Assembly (NCBI RefSeq): GCF_017094505.1
Contig: NZ_CP064787.1
Location: 1,240,001 to 1,304,000, forward strand
DNA length: 64,000 bases
Direction: 5' to 3'
Source: Halapricum desulfuricans
Lineage (GTDB): Archaea > Halobacteriota > Halobacteria > Halobacteriales > Haloarculaceae
Part shown: positions 27,452 through 36,065 of the stretch, one piece after another
How the letters are laid out: each line of letters starts with the position of its first letter
Position numbering within the stretch: the first letter of the stretch is position 1
Notes under the pieces: generated by a model
What the model was told of the DNA's origin: nothing
What the model saw: the letters and a program-made list of their open reading frames with translations, nothing else
Databases searched by the model: none
Position numbers and translations under genes: made by a program

Positions 27452-28492
27452 ATGAGCCACGAGACGGATCGCGCGATCGAGATGGACGGGGTCGAAGTCG
27501 TCTACGGCGACGGGACGAGAGCGGTCGACGGCGTCTCGCTGTCGGTCCCTCGCGGGGAGTTTTTCGGGTTTCTGGGACCCAACGGGGCCGGGAAGACGAC
27601 GACGATCAAGACGATGGCAACGCTGTTGCGGCCGACGTCGGGATCGATCCGGGTCAACGGGTTCGACGTCGAGACCGATCCACAGCAGGTCCGGGAGACG
27701 ATCGGGTACATGGCCCAGGAGACGAGCGTCATCACCGAGATGACGGCCCGCGAGAACCTGCGGTTCGCCTGCGACGCCTACGGCGTGCCCAGCGGCGAGC
27801 GCGGGGACCGGATCGAAGAGTTGCTCGAGCTGGTCGATCTGGCCGGCGTCGCGGACAAGCGAGCCGAGGGGTTCTCCGGCGGGATGAAGAAACGGCTCGA
27901 CGCCGCGATGGCGCTGGTCCACCGCCCGCCGCTGGTCTTTCTGGACGAGCCGACGACCGGGCTGGACCCCAAAGCGCGCAACCGGCTGTGGGAGTACTTC
28001 GAGGCGATCAACGATCGAGGGACGACGATCTTCCTGACCACGCAGTACCTCGAAGAGGCCGATCGGCTCTGTGACCGACTCTCGGTCATTCTGGACGGCG
28101 AGATCGTCGCAGGGGGGTCGCCCGCGGATCTCAAGCGCGAGGTCGGCGGCGAGGTCCTCGATGTCGAACTTGACGACGATTCCGACGCGCGCGAACGCGC
28201 CGCCGACCTCGTCCGCGAAGACGGGCTGTTCCCGGACGATCCGGCCGTCGAGCGCACCGACGACGGAATCTCGGTCACCTCGCGGGCGGCCCGCCAGCAC
28301 GGTCCCGACCTGCTGGTCGCGCTCCGGGACGCGGGGATCACTGTCACCGGGTTCAACGTCCGCTCGCCCACGCTCGATGACGTGTTCCTCGCGATCACCG
28401 GCGAGCACGTCGAGGACGAGTCGTCGGACGCCCAGCCCAGCGAGGAGACACCGCGAGAAGCGACCGCGGCGACGGACGGGGGGAGCCGATGA
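27452..28492 (+). CDS. Daunorubicin-resistance type ABC transporter ATP-binding protein
   Basis: A 346-residue DrrA-like ATPase: Walker A FLGPNGAGKTTTIKTMATLL, Q-loop YMAQETSV, signature FSGGMKKRLDAAMALVH, Walker B LVFLDEPTTGLDP and switch TTQYLEEADRLCDRL. The C-terminal region carries the DrrA-type domain (about residues 230-330). It is preceded by a CTTATCC promoter at leaderless distance and the TetR operator. The stop overlaps the permease start (ATGA). It probably exports a hydrophobic drug or lipid-like compound. Confidence 0.93.
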   Translation: MSHETDRAIEMDGVEVVYGDGTRAVDGVSLSVPRGEFFGFLGPNGAGKTTTIKTMATLLRPTSGSIRVNGFDVETDPQQVRETIGYMAQETSVITEMTARENLRFACDAYGVPSGERGDRIEELLELVDLAGVADKRAEGFSGGMKKRLDAAMALVHRPPLVFLDEPTTGLDPKARNRLWEYFEAINDRGTTIFLTTQYLEEADRLCDRLSVILDGEIVAGGSPADLKREVGGEVLDVELDDDSDARERAADLVREDGLFPDDPAVERTDDGISVTSRAARQHGPDLLVALRDAGITVTGFNVRSPTLDDVFLAITGEHVEDESSDAQPSEETPREATAATDGGSR

Positions 28493-29346
28493 GTACCGAG
28501 ACGAGCGACACCGAGGTCGCTCGAGCCTCGAACACGTTCCTCAGTGACGTCTGGACGAACTTCATGCGGTGGAACATCAACGCCGTTCGCAATCCCTTCG
28601 TCGTGGTCTCCTCGCTGTTGCAGCCGATCATCTTCCTGTTTCTGTTCACGCAGGTGTTCGGCAACGTCGCTGGCGAGGCCCTGTCGGGCCCGATCAGCTA
28701 CGAGACCTACCTCGTGCCGGCGATCGTCGTCCAGATCGCGCTGATCGTCGCCTCCTCGTCCGGGATCGGGCTGGTCGACGACATCGAGAGCGGCGTCTTC
28801 CAGAAGACGCTGGTCACGCCGATGAGCCGGACCGCGGTCTTCGTGGGCAAGACCCTCTCGGAGCTGATCCGGATCGTCGTCCAGGTCGTGATCGTGCTCG
28901 GGCTGGGCGTGCTCCTCGGCGCGGAGATCACGTCCGGACTGGGCGGCGCGCTGGCGATCGTCGGCGTCGCGGTCCTGTTCTCGCTGTGGTTTCTGGCGTT
29001 TTCGAACGTCGTCGCGCTGCTCACCCGCGATCAGGAGTCGACGATCATCGCCGCGAACATGATCCAGTTGCCGCTGCTTTTCGTCTCCAGTGCCTTCCTG
29101 CCGGTGGACTCGATGCCCGAGTGGGTGCAGGTCGTCGCGACCTACAACCCGATCACGTACGGCGTCGACGCCGCGCGTGCGATCATGCTTGACGCCGACG
29201 TCATGACTGTCTGGAATGTCACCGCCTTCGATGGGATCTGGAACACGCTCGTTCCCGCTCTCGGCGTGCTGCTCGTGCTCGATCTGGTCTTCGGCGCCGC
29301 AGCCGTGTACACGATCACTCGCGCGACGAGCGCGGACGTGAAGTAG
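28489..29346 (+). CDS. ABC transporter permease (DrrB-like)
   Basis: A 285-residue ABC-2 permease with about six helices. It has an N-terminal cytoplasmic stretch (TNFMRWNINAVRNPFVVVSSLLQPIIFLFLFTQVFG), the SGVFQKTLVTPMSRTAVFVGK loop and the late PLLFVSSAFLPVDSMPEWVQVVATYNPITYGVDAAR motif shared with DrrB. It is translationally coupled to the ATPase. Together with the TetR/NmrA genes it makes a regulated efflux unit. Confidence 0.9.
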   Translation: MSTETSDTEVARASNTFLSDVWTNFMRWNINAVRNPFVVVSSLLQPIIFLFLFTQVFGNVAGEALSGPISYETYLVPAIVVQIALIVASSSGIGLVDDIESGVFQKTLVTPMSRTAVFVGKTLSELIRIVVQVVIVLGLGVLLGAEITSGLGGALAIVGVAVLFSLWFLAFSNVVALLTRDQESTIIAANMIQLPLLFVSSAFLPVDSMPEWVQVVATYNPITYGVDAARAIMLDADVMTVWNVTAFDGIWNTLVPALGVLLVLDLVFGAAAVYTITRATSADVK

Positions 29347-29781
29347 CTACTCTGTCTCGCGGCTCGTGTATTGCCGGAGCGGAACGAACTCGAGCCGACG
29401 ACTCAACAGATACCACGGCAACACGAGCGCCGCGCCGAACACGTCGGCGTAGGCGTCGAGCACCGAAAAGTGCCGATCCGGCGTCAGCGACTGGCCGAGC
29501 TCGATGCCGATGCCGTACAGCACCGTCGCGGCGACGACCAGAGCGGCCAGCCGGCCGGCGCGTCGCTCCCAGTCGGCGGTCGCGTATGCCAGCGCATACG
29601 CGAGCGCGCCGTACGCGAGGAAGTGGCGCCACTTGTCCAGCGGGACGATCGCGAGTCGTGCCCGGTCGAGCGCCGTCTCGGGCGGGATCGCGAGAATCGA
29701 CCCGTAGAAGACGACCCCGGCCACGACGAGGACGGCCGCCCACCGGATCGGTGTCGGCAACAGCGGAACGCGAACTGACAT
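29347..29781 (-). CDS. VanZ family membrane protein
   Basis: A 144-residue membrane protein with four helices, an early DKWRHFLAYGALAYALAYA segment and TVLYGIGIELGQSLTPDRHFSVLDAYADVFGAALVL, which match the VanZ family signatures (acidic and His residues in loops). Its role in archaea is not known. The start at 29781 (MSVRVPLLPTPIRW) is taken over an upstream in-frame ATG at 29808. It converges with the DrrB-like permease and is divergent from the mutase gene. Confidence 0.85.
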   Translation of the reverse strand: MSVRVPLLPTPIRWAAVLVVAGVVFYGSILAIPPETALDRARLAIVPLDKWRHFLAYGALAYALAYATADWERRAGRLAALVVAATVLYGIGIELGQSLTPDRHFSVLDAYADVFGAALVLPWYLLSRRLEFVPLRQYTSRETE

Positions 29782-29900
29782 GTCCGTTCGAGGACGGCCC
29801 GACGACAAATGTCGTCCGATTCCCGGCGGCGGGGTGGGTCCCGTCCCGGGCTCGAACCGTCAAGGGTAGCTTTTTCTCGCTGGCTCGCCGCGCCTCTGGT

Positions 29901-31235
29901 ATGTTCGGAACGAGTGGCGTCCGTGGGCCCGTCGGCGAGACAATCACCGCGGAGCTGGCGCTGTCGGTCGGTCGGGCTCTGGCACTGGACTGCGAGCGAG
30001 TCGTCGTCGGGCGCGACCCGCGCGAGAGCGGGGAACTGCTGACCGATGCGCTCGCTGCGGGGCTTCGAGAGTCGGGGACAGACGTGATCGACCTCGGCGT
30101 GGCCGCGACGCCGACGATCGCCCGCGCGGTCGCATGGCTGGACGCCGACGCCGGCGTCGCAATTACCGCCAGCCACAACCCCGCCACCGACAACGGAATC
30201 AAGCTCTGGCAGCCCTCGGGCCAGGCGTTCGACGACGCCATGCAGGCGACGATCGCCGACCGCGTCGAGGCCGGCGAGACGGACCTGCGCCCGTGGGACG
30301 ACCTCGGGACGATCGAGACGGCCGACCTGCGACGGCGACACGTCGACGCGATCACCGACGCCGTCGAGATCGACGATCCGCCGTCGGTCGTGGTGGACCT
30401 GGGCAACGGGGCCGGCGCGGTCAGCGTCGAGGCGCTACAGGCGCTTGGCTGTGACGTCCAGACGCTCAACGCCCGGCCCGACGGCTCGTTCCCGGGCCGC
30501 CCGAGCGAGCCGACCGCCGAGAACTGCGACGCCCTGACTCGACTCCTCGAGGCGAGCGACGCCGACCTCGGGATCGCACACGACGGCGACGCCGACCGGA
30601 TGCGGGCGGTGACCGGCGACGGCGAGTTCGTTTCCGGCGACGTGCTCTTGGCGCTGCTCGCCCGCGAGGCGGCGGAGCCGGGACAGCGCGTCGCCGTCCC
30701 CGTCGACACGAGCATGGCCGTCGACGACCACCTGGCCGAGATCGACGTCTCGGTCACGCGAACGCGAGTCGGCGACGTCTACGTCGCCGAACGGGTCACC
30801 GAACCCGGGGTGGCCTTCGGCGGCGAACCGTCGGGCGCGTGGATCTGGCCGGAGGCGACGCTGTGTCCCGACGGGCCGCTGGCGGCCGCGAAACTCGCCG
30901 CGCTGGCCGCCGAGCGCCCGCTCGAGGCGCGCGTCGCTGACGTCGATACCTACCCGATCAGACGCGAGAGCATCGAGGTCGCACAGAAGCGCGCAGTGAT
31001 GGATCGCGTCGAAGCGACCGTCACGGAATCATACGACGACGTGACGACGCTCGACGGCGTTCGGGTCTCGTTCGACGACGGGTGGTTTCTGATCAGGGCC
31101 AGCGGCACGCAGCCGCTCGTCCGGGTGACCGCGGAGGCCCGTGACGTCGAGCAGGCCCGGGCGTATCTCTCGAGTGCGACCTCGCTGGTCGGGAATGCCG
31201 GCGACGAGACGACAGGCGAAAAGAGCCGCAGGTGA
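29901..31235 (+). CDS. glmM: Phosphoglucosamine/phosphohexomutase
   Basis: A 444-residue alpha-D-phosphohexomutase. The N-terminal MFGTSGVRGPVGE, active-site serine loop AITASHNPATDNGIK, metal loop IAHDGDADRMRAV, sugar loop FGGEPSGAWIWPEA and phosphate loop IRASGTQPLVRVTAEA are all present. It interconverts hexose-6-phosphate and hexose-1-phosphate, most likely glucosamine or mannose derivatives for nucleotide-sugar synthesis. The symbol is by family resemblance; specificity cannot be read from the sequence. It has its own promoter and is divergent from the VanZ gene. Confidence 0.88.
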   Translation: MFGTSGVRGPVGETITAELALSVGRALALDCERVVVGRDPRESGELLTDALAAGLRESGTDVIDLGVAATPTIARAVAWLDADAGVAITASHNPATDNGIKLWQPSGQAFDDAMQATIADRVEAGETDLRPWDDLGTIETADLRRRHVDAITDAVEIDDPPSVVVDLGNGAGAVSVEALQALGCDVQTLNARPDGSFPGRPSEPTAENCDALTRLLEASDADLGIAHDGDADRMRAVTGDGEFVSGDVLLALLAREAAEPGQRVAVPVDTSMAVDDHLAEIDVSVTRTRVGDVYVAERVTEPGVAFGGEPSGAWIWPEATLCPDGPLAAAKLAALAAERPLEARVADVDTYPIRRESIEVAQKRAVMDRVEATVTESYDDVTTLDGVRVSFDDGWFLIRASGTQPLVRVTAEARDVEQARAYLSSATSLVGNAGDETTGEKSRR

Positions 31236-31246
31236 TCAGTGAGCGG

Positions 31247-31405
31247 TTATCCACGACGTGTCGAGCGTGCTTCGCGAACGTCCGCACCGTCACGGATCTT
31301 GTCCTCACATTGCGGGCACACTCTCGGATTTTCTACCCCGTTCGGCGTGAAAACACGCGCGTAGGCTGCCGTTACAAATGAGCCACAGTTCTGGCATTCC
31401 GGCAT
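31247..31405 (-). CDS. Small zinc-finger protein, DUF7563-like
   Basis: A 52-residue ORF with two CxxC pairs (ECQNCGS near residues 4-7 and RVCPQCEDKI near residues 30-33), a rubredoxin/zinc-ribbon arrangement. The pattern MPECQNCGSFVTAAYARVF matches the short haloarchaeal DUF7563 proteins. It converges with the mutase gene. The Zn ribbon suggests nucleic-acid or protein contact; the function is unknown. Confidence 0.75.
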   Translation of the reverse strand: MPECQNCGSFVTAAYARVFTPNGVENPRVCPQCEDKIRDGADVREARSTRRG

Positions 31406-31502
31406 ACACCCTCTTGTTGGACTCGTCCACCTTAATTATTGGTGATGTGCCACCGCAAGGCACGGATTGCCGGTTTGCGTTCTATTTCCGGTGCGGTTCG
31501 TG

Positions 31503-32081
31503 TCAGAATGACGTATAAACAGTGCCGTCCTCTGTGAGGTCGATCGTGCCGTCGAACAGGTCGCGGTAGCCTTTGAGTACCTCGTCGTCGTGGACGCCCC
31601 CGGCGAGGTGAAACAGTCCCACGGCGTCGTATTCGACGAGCAGGGCGAGCAGTTCCCCGACGGCCTCGCGGGCGCTGTCCTCGTCGGCGTAGTAGGCCAT
31701 CTCGGTGACCGAATCGACCGAGATTCGGCGCTTGCCTTCGGTCTCTTCGAGGAACTTGCGGGTCTTTTCGACGACCTCCTCGAGGTTGTCCGGCGCGGTG
31801 ACGTATCTGATATGGTCGGTCTTGCGACGGGTGTAGCCTCGCTCTACCGACAGCGTGTCGAGAATCGTCGCCTTCGATTCGTCCACGGCGTAGTGTTCGA
31901 GTTTCTGCTCGACTTCCCGGGCGCTCGTCCGCGTCGAGACGATCAGCATGTGATCGGTGTCGGTACCGAGAAACTCCGTGTCGATCCGGTCGGTCTCGCC
32001 GGTGCTCGGGTGGACAAGCAGGATGCCGGTCCCGCCCGGGACCGTTTCCGGCGCGTTCTCGATCGCCAGCGTGTACTCCAT
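31503..32081 (-). CDS. KaiC-like (DUF7090/HTR-like) haloarchaeal protein
   Basis: A 192-residue protein that resembles the RecA/KaiC-derived haloarchaeal families often labelled HTR-like or DUF7090: a strand-loop segment GGTGILLVHPSTGETDRI takes the Walker A position but lacks GKT/S, and HMLIVSTRTSAREVEQKLEHYAV and a later RRISVDSVTEMAYYADEDSAREAVGELLALLVEYDAVGLF follow KaiC topology. It is unlikely to hydrolyse ATP. The ATG at 32081 is used. It probably has a signalling or regulatory role, inferred only from related families. Confidence 0.6.
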   Translation of the reverse strand: MEYTLAIENAPETVPGGTGILLVHPSTGETDRIDTEFLGTDTDHMLIVSTRTSAREVEQKLEHYAVDESKATILDTLSVERGYTRRKTDHIRYVTAPDNLEEVVEKTRKFLEETEGKRRISVDSVTEMAYYADEDSAREAVGELLALLVEYDAVGLFHLAGGVHDDEVLKGYRDLFDGTIDLTEDGTVYTSF

Positions 32082-32139
32082 GTGGCTGTGAAAGTGGTGC
32101 AAGCAGTCTTAATGCTGTCGGGAACGATCGAACGCGGAA

Positions 32140-33102
32140 CTAGTCGGTCGGCTCTTCGCCGCGTTCGCGGATGAGATCGCGCAGTTCGTCAGCGTCCTCG
32201 ATCTCTTCCATCTCCGCTTCCTCGATCAGGGCCGTCCCGTCGACTGACTCGCGGGTCGCGCGCTCGACGACGTAGACCGAGGTCGTCCGGGTCACTTTCC
32301 CGACAGAAGACATGATCCGGGCGCGCTTTTCGGCGGTCTCGGTGAACTCCGAGTGGCCGGTCAGCATCTGGCGGCGACGGTGTTCGTCCTCGCTGATCGT
32401 CTTGAACGGCGCGCGCTCGGTGGGGTGGACGTCGAACCCGACGCGCGTGAGCACGGTCACGATCGGTTCGTCCGCGGGGTCGACGTCCGGGTCCTCCGGC
32501 GTCGGCTCGTCGTCGCGGATCTCGTCGGCGCCGTCGAGCACCTCGACCGGCGAGGTCAGCGGCGCGTCGAACAACTCCTCGAGCTTGGCGGCGACGTCGA
32601 CGCTGGCGTCCATGCCGTCCTCGTATTTCGAGACGGTCCGCCGCGAGACCCCGAGTTCCGTGGCGAGTTTGCCGAGGCTCCACTCGCGGTCCTGACGGGC
32701 GTCCTCGAGAATATCGCTGTCGATGTTGACGTACAGCCCGCCGGGAGCGGCGTAGATCAGCGGCGGCACGTCCTCGACGAACAGGTCCATCGCGGTGTCC
32801 GGCGAGAGGACAGGCACGCCGTGTCGGAAGTAAACCACACCGGGCTTGAGGTCTTCGTCGCGGGTTCGCAACCCGATGACGAGCGGCGTCGCCCCGAGGT
32901 ATTCCCCGAGCCGACGCATCTCCGCGCCGGTCCGACCGTCGAAGGCGTCGATGTTCCCAAGAATCTTCACCAGCACGGTGTCCCGCCCGCGCCGGGCCGC
33001 GACGTCGAAACTCTTCGGACGGATCGCACACCGGTCGCTGACGAGGAACCCCGCGTCCTCTAACATCGCGATTACGTTCTCGACCAGTGCGGATCTGGAC
33101 AT
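32140..33102 (-). CDS. HTH-type transcriptional regulator (PRK04140 family)
   Basis: A 320-residue archaeal regulator. An N-terminal nuclease-like domain (residues 1-120; [26 protein letters not shown]) precedes a Cro/C1-type HTH ([38 protein letters not shown], about residues 140-178) and a C-terminal domain with [27 protein letters not shown]. It belongs to the putative HTH-type transcriptional regulatory protein family common in archaea. A TATATA-like promoter lies about 37 bases upstream on the minus strand. Target genes unknown. Confidence 0.88.
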   Translation of the reverse strand: MSRSALVENVIAMLEDAGFLVSDRCAIRPKSFDVAARRGRDTVLVKILGNIDAFDGRTGAEMRRLGEYLGATPLVIGLRTRDEDLKPGVVYFRHGVPVLSPDTAMDLFVEDVPPLIYAAPGGLYVNIDSDILEDARQDREWSLGKLATELGVSRRTVSKYEDGMDASVDVAAKLEELFDAPLTSPVEVLDGADEIRDDEPTPEDPDVDPADEPIVTVLTRVGFDVHPTERAPFKTISEDEHRRRQMLTGHSEFTETAEKRARIMSSVGKVTRTTSVYVVERATRESVDGTALIEEAEMEEIEDADELRDLIRERGEEPTD

Positions 33103-33376
33103 CGTGTTCTCGACCTAGACGTAAGTAGTTCACCGCATATATGGTTTGCGGCGGGCGTACAAGCGGCGTATTGCGGTTTTGGTCACGCCAGGCCCCGTGA
33201 TTGATATAGAAGTGCTCCTCGATCGAAACACGGCCGAACGGGGTCGCAAAGTCACAGCTGGTGACTGCCCGCTCTCGGTGAATCGGGAGTCCCACTGGCG
33301 GCTATACGTTCGGAAAGATATTCGCCACGCCGCCATGACGAATTATTTCGAAATGGTATAGCCGCCGGTGTCACGA

Positions 33377-33829
33377 TCACTGGCGATCGATGACGAGCAA
33401 CACGCCCAGACCGAGCAGGAGTACGGTGTAGGCGACCGCGGCGGCGAGTGCGTCGCCGGTCGTCGGGTACTCGCCGGCCCGGAAGACGATCGCCTTCCGG
33501 ACCATCGCGATCACGCCGGTGTAGATGACCAGCCGGACGATTTCGGCCGTGTCGCTCTTTCTCGTGTACGCGATCACCGTCTGGTAGACTTCGACGATAA
33601 TGAGCAACAGCAACCCTGTATCGATGAAACTGATGACGACGCGCGGATCGGTAATCGACCCCGACAGGACGGATTCGCCGATCTGGAGGATGAGATCGCC
33701 GACCCCGATGGCGAACAGGCCGGCGAACACGGCCGCAGCGACCAGTTCGACGTACGTGACGAACTGTTCGGTGACGCGGGCGACGGGGTTGTCAGAACCG
33801 ATTTCTTCTGGGTCGTCCGCGTCTGCCAT
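33377..33829 (-). CDS. PsiE-like membrane protein
   Basis: A 150-residue protein with four hydrophobic helices. The layout, including VELVAAAVFAGLFAIGVGDLIL, FIDTGLLLLIIVEVYQTVIAYTRK, VRLVIYTGVIAMVRKAIVFR and a final AVAYTVLLLGLGVLLVIDRQ, matches the phosphate-starvation-inducible PsiE family. The start at 33829 (MADADDPEEIGSDNP) is used; the frame continues far upstream over the tiaS gene as a shadow. The function is unclear and no phosphate genes are nearby. It is divergent from tiaS. Confidence 0.8.
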   Translation of the reverse strand: MADADDPEEIGSDNPVARVTEQFVTYVELVAAAVFAGLFAIGVGDLILQIGESVLSGSITDPRVVISFIDTGLLLLIIVEVYQTVIAYTRKSDTAEIVRLVIYTGVIAMVRKAIVFRAGEYPTTGDALAAAVAYTVLLLGLGVLLVIDRQ

Positions 33830-33934
33830 GTACACGCTCGGATTAGGAACGGTCCTGTAAATAACTGGGGACGACACGAGAGCGGCTGGTGGCACAACGA
33901 TCAGTATTAGTAGCACAATCGAGTACGGCCGACC

Positions 33935-35197
33935 GTGACTGTCGTCGGCCTGGACGATACCGACTCTCGAACGCGAGGGATGTGTACGACGTACGTCGCC
34001 GCTCGACTCGCCGAGCGACTGCGATCGGGCGGCGACGCCGTCGAGCAGACGGTACTCGTTCGACTGAACCCCGCGATCGAGCACAAGACGCGGGGCAACG
34101 CCGCGCTGGCGGTCCACACCGACGCCGACCCGGATCGCGCCCTCGAAGCCGTCAACGCGGAGATTGGGCTGGCCGAGACCGAGGATCCCCGGACCAATCC
34201 GGGCGTCGTCGTCGGGACTGATCCGGAAAGCGTCCCTGAAGGCGTGGCCGAGTTCGCCCGCGCGGCGATCCGGACGCGTCACGACATCTCGGACGCCCGG
34301 GAACTGATCGAGCGTCACGACTTCGCCACGCTGTCGCGCGGGAACGGTCGCGGGCTGATCGGCGCGCTGGCGGCGGTCGGGGCCTGGCGCGCGTTCGAGG
34401 AGTGGACCTACGAGTCGATCAGCTACCGCGAGCGCGACCGGTGGGGGACCGAACGCGAGGTCGACCGCGAGTCGGTGTTCACAGCCGCCGACGACGCCTA
34501 TCCCGACGCCTGGGACACCGTCGATCGAGTCGAGGAGCAGGCAGTCTGTGTCCCGCACACGCCGTGTCCGATCCTCTACGGGATCCGGGGCGATGATCCG
34601 GAGGCCGTCGAGTCGGTGGCTGACCGCATCGAGAGCGAACCGGTCGCACGCCGCCAGCTGTTCGTCACCAACCAGGGGACCGATGCTCACCTCGCGCCGG
34701 CGACGATCGGGGAGGCCGTCGACGGGCGCGCCTACTGTATCGACGGGACGGTCATCGACGGACCGGAGACCCGTCCCGGCGGGCACGTGTTCCTGACGAT
34801 CGGCGACGGCGAGAGGCAGCTTGAGTGTGCCGCCTTCGAGCCGACCAAACGCTTCCGTGACCGAGTGCGCGCGCTCAGAGCCGGCGACGAACTGACAGTC
34901 TGTGGCGAACTCAGCGACGGGACGCTCAAGCTCGAGAAGTTCGCGGTCCGTGATCTCCGTGAGACCGAACTGACGACGCCGGACTGTCCCGAGTGTGGTC
35001 GGTCGATGGAGAGCGCCGGTCGGGGGCAGGGGTATCGATGCCGGGACTGCGGGACGAGCGCCGACGGGAAGGTCCAGCGGCCGATCGACCGCGATATCGA
35101 AGTCGGGTGGTACGAGGTCCCGCCGGTCGCGAGACGACACATCGCGAAACCGCTGGTCCGAGGCGGATTCGACGGACCCGTCCATCCTGAGCGGTGA
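33935..35197 (+). CDS. tiaS: tRNA(Ile2) 2-agmatinylcytidine synthetase
   Basis: A 420-residue archaeal enzyme that modifies C34 of tRNA-Ile(CAU) with agmatine so that it reads AUA codons. N-terminal VVGLDDTDSRTRGMCTTYVAARLAERLR (ATP/DTD motif), RGNGRGLIGALAAVGAW, and a C-terminal OB-fold plus zinc ribbon CPECGRSMESAGRGQGYRCRDCG are present. The GTG at 33935 gives a normal length. The last 10 codons (FDGPVHPER and the stop) are part of a 57-base repeat found again at 35378. Confidence 0.93.
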   Translation: MTVVGLDDTDSRTRGMCTTYVAARLAERLRSGGDAVEQTVLVRLNPAIEHKTRGNAALAVHTDADPDRALEAVNAEIGLAETEDPRTNPGVVVGTDPESVPEGVAEFARAAIRTRHDISDARELIERHDFATLSRGNGRGLIGALAAVGAWRAFEEWTYESISYRERDRWGTEREVDRESVFTAADDAYPDAWDTVDRVEEQAVCVPHTPCPILYGIRGDDPEAVESVADRIESEPVARRQLFVTNQGTDAHLAPATIGEAVDGRAYCIDGTVIDGPETRPGGHVFLTIGDGERQLECAAFEPTKRFRDRVRALRAGDELTVCGELSDGTLKLEKFAVRDLRETELTTPDCPECGRSMESAGRGQGYRCRDCGTSADGKVQRPIDRDIEVGWYEVPPVARRHIAKPLVRGGFDGPVHPER

Positions 35198-35224
35198 GCA
35201 TACGCGCCGACGGCGCGTTTCACT
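35168..35224. repeat. 57-bp direct repeat, copy A (end of tiaS)
   Basis: A 57-base segment starting with the last codons of tiaS and running 27 bases past its stop recurs at 35378-35434 with a single mismatch (position 35188 vs 35398). The copies are 210 bases apart. Confidence 0.9.
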
Positions 35225-35377
35225 CGACCGAGCGGAGCGCGGTCGCCTCGCGACCGCGGAAAGCCGAGCGGCGAAGCCGCGAGGCAGTGAGGTCGAGGTC
35301 GTTTTTCCCCACGTTTTTACGAGGAGTGGTGCCCGCAGGGCCGAAGGCCCGAGGACACCCGACGAAGTAAAAAGTGG
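35225..35377. other. GC-rich palindromic spacer between the tiaS repeats
   Basis: About 150 bases containing short inverted repeats (GGTCGC-CTCG-GCGACC; GGGCC-GAAG-GGCCC) and TTTTT runs at about 35301 and 35313 that might act as terminators. No open frame of protein character is present. It could be a small non-autonomous element, but no terminal inverted repeats plus short target duplication were found. Confidence 0.4.
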
Positions 35378-35434
35378 TTCGACGGACCCGTCCATCCAGA
35401 GCGGTGAGCATACGCGCCGACGGCGCGTTTCACT
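35378..35434. repeat. 57-bp direct repeat, copy B
   Basis: This copy encodes the same FDGPVHPER-stop ending as tiaS but is not attached to a gene. Between the copies (35225-35377) lies GC-rich palindromic DNA (for example CGGTCGCCTCGCGACCG) and two T runs, with no recognisable protein. The most likely origin is a duplication of the tiaS 3' end with the DNA after it. Confidence 0.85.
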
Positions 35435-35543
35435 GCTGGCGACTGGTGGGAACCGGCAAGTCGTCTTCCGGTCCGCAGATCGCCCCGGACACACCGTCCG
35501 CCGCGACCCACCGATCTATTTGTGCCGAGTCCGAACGACGGGT

Positions 35544-36029
35544 ATGGCAACGTACAAGCGGTCGGTTCGCGTCGAGGCCCCGTTCGAAGACGTCTGGGCG
35601 TTTCACGCGACCGGTGACGGACTGGTCGCGCTCACGCCGGAGTGGATGCACCTGCAGATCGAGTCCGAGCGCGGACCCGACGGCGAACCCGACCCGGATG
35701 TCCTCGAGACGGGCTCGACGGTCGTTTCGACGATCCGGCCGTTCGGCGTCGGACCGCGCCAGCGGTGGGTCTCCGAAATCGTCGCCCGCGAGCACGAGGA
35801 CGACTACGCGATGTTCCGCGACGAGATGGCCGAGGGACCGTTCCCGCGATGGGTCCACACCCATTCGTTCTATCGGGACGACGGGGCGACGGTCGTCCGT
35901 GATTTCGTCGAGTACGACCTGCCCGGCGGTCCGGCCGGACGCGTCGCGAACCCGCTGGCGTGGATCGGTCTCGAACCGATGTTCCGGTATCGCCACCGGA
36001 AGACGAAAGAATTGCTCGAAGGGCCATAA
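35544..36029 (+). CDS. SRPBCC family protein
   Basis: A 161-residue START/Bet v1-type fold protein (MATYKRSVRVEAPFEDVWAFHATGDGL..., GVGPRQRWVSEIVAREHEDDYAMFRDEM, HSFYRDDGATVVRDFVEYDLPGG). Such proteins bind lipids or polyketides or act as cyclase-like enzymes; the ligand is unknown. The ATG at 35544 is the first in a good family-like position. It is followed at 36 bases by the EamA transporter, perhaps in the same transcript. Confidence 0.82.
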   Translation: MATYKRSVRVEAPFEDVWAFHATGDGLVALTPEWMHLQIESERGPDGEPDPDVLETGSTVVSTIRPFGVGPRQRWVSEIVAREHEDDYAMFRDEMAEGPFPRWVHTHSFYRDDGATVVRDFVEYDLPGGPAGRVANPLAWIGLEPMFRYRHRKTKELLEGP

Positions 36030-36065
36030 CGAAACGGTGAACCACCCGGCGACCGAGACCCGACT

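Noticed and set aside
33130-33361. Two overlapping short frames upstream of the HTH regulator
   Set aside because: Both occupy the promoter region of the regulator, lack haloarchaeal acidic composition and carry no motif.
35225-35377. An insertion sequence between the tiaS repeats
   Set aside because: No transposase, no terminal inverted repeats and the flanking direct repeats (57 bases) are far longer than a target-site duplication.
33377-35494. A 705-codon minus-strand frame over tiaS
   Set aside because: Only its last 150 codons (PsiE-like) are real; the rest runs antisense to tiaS, which has clear family motifs.
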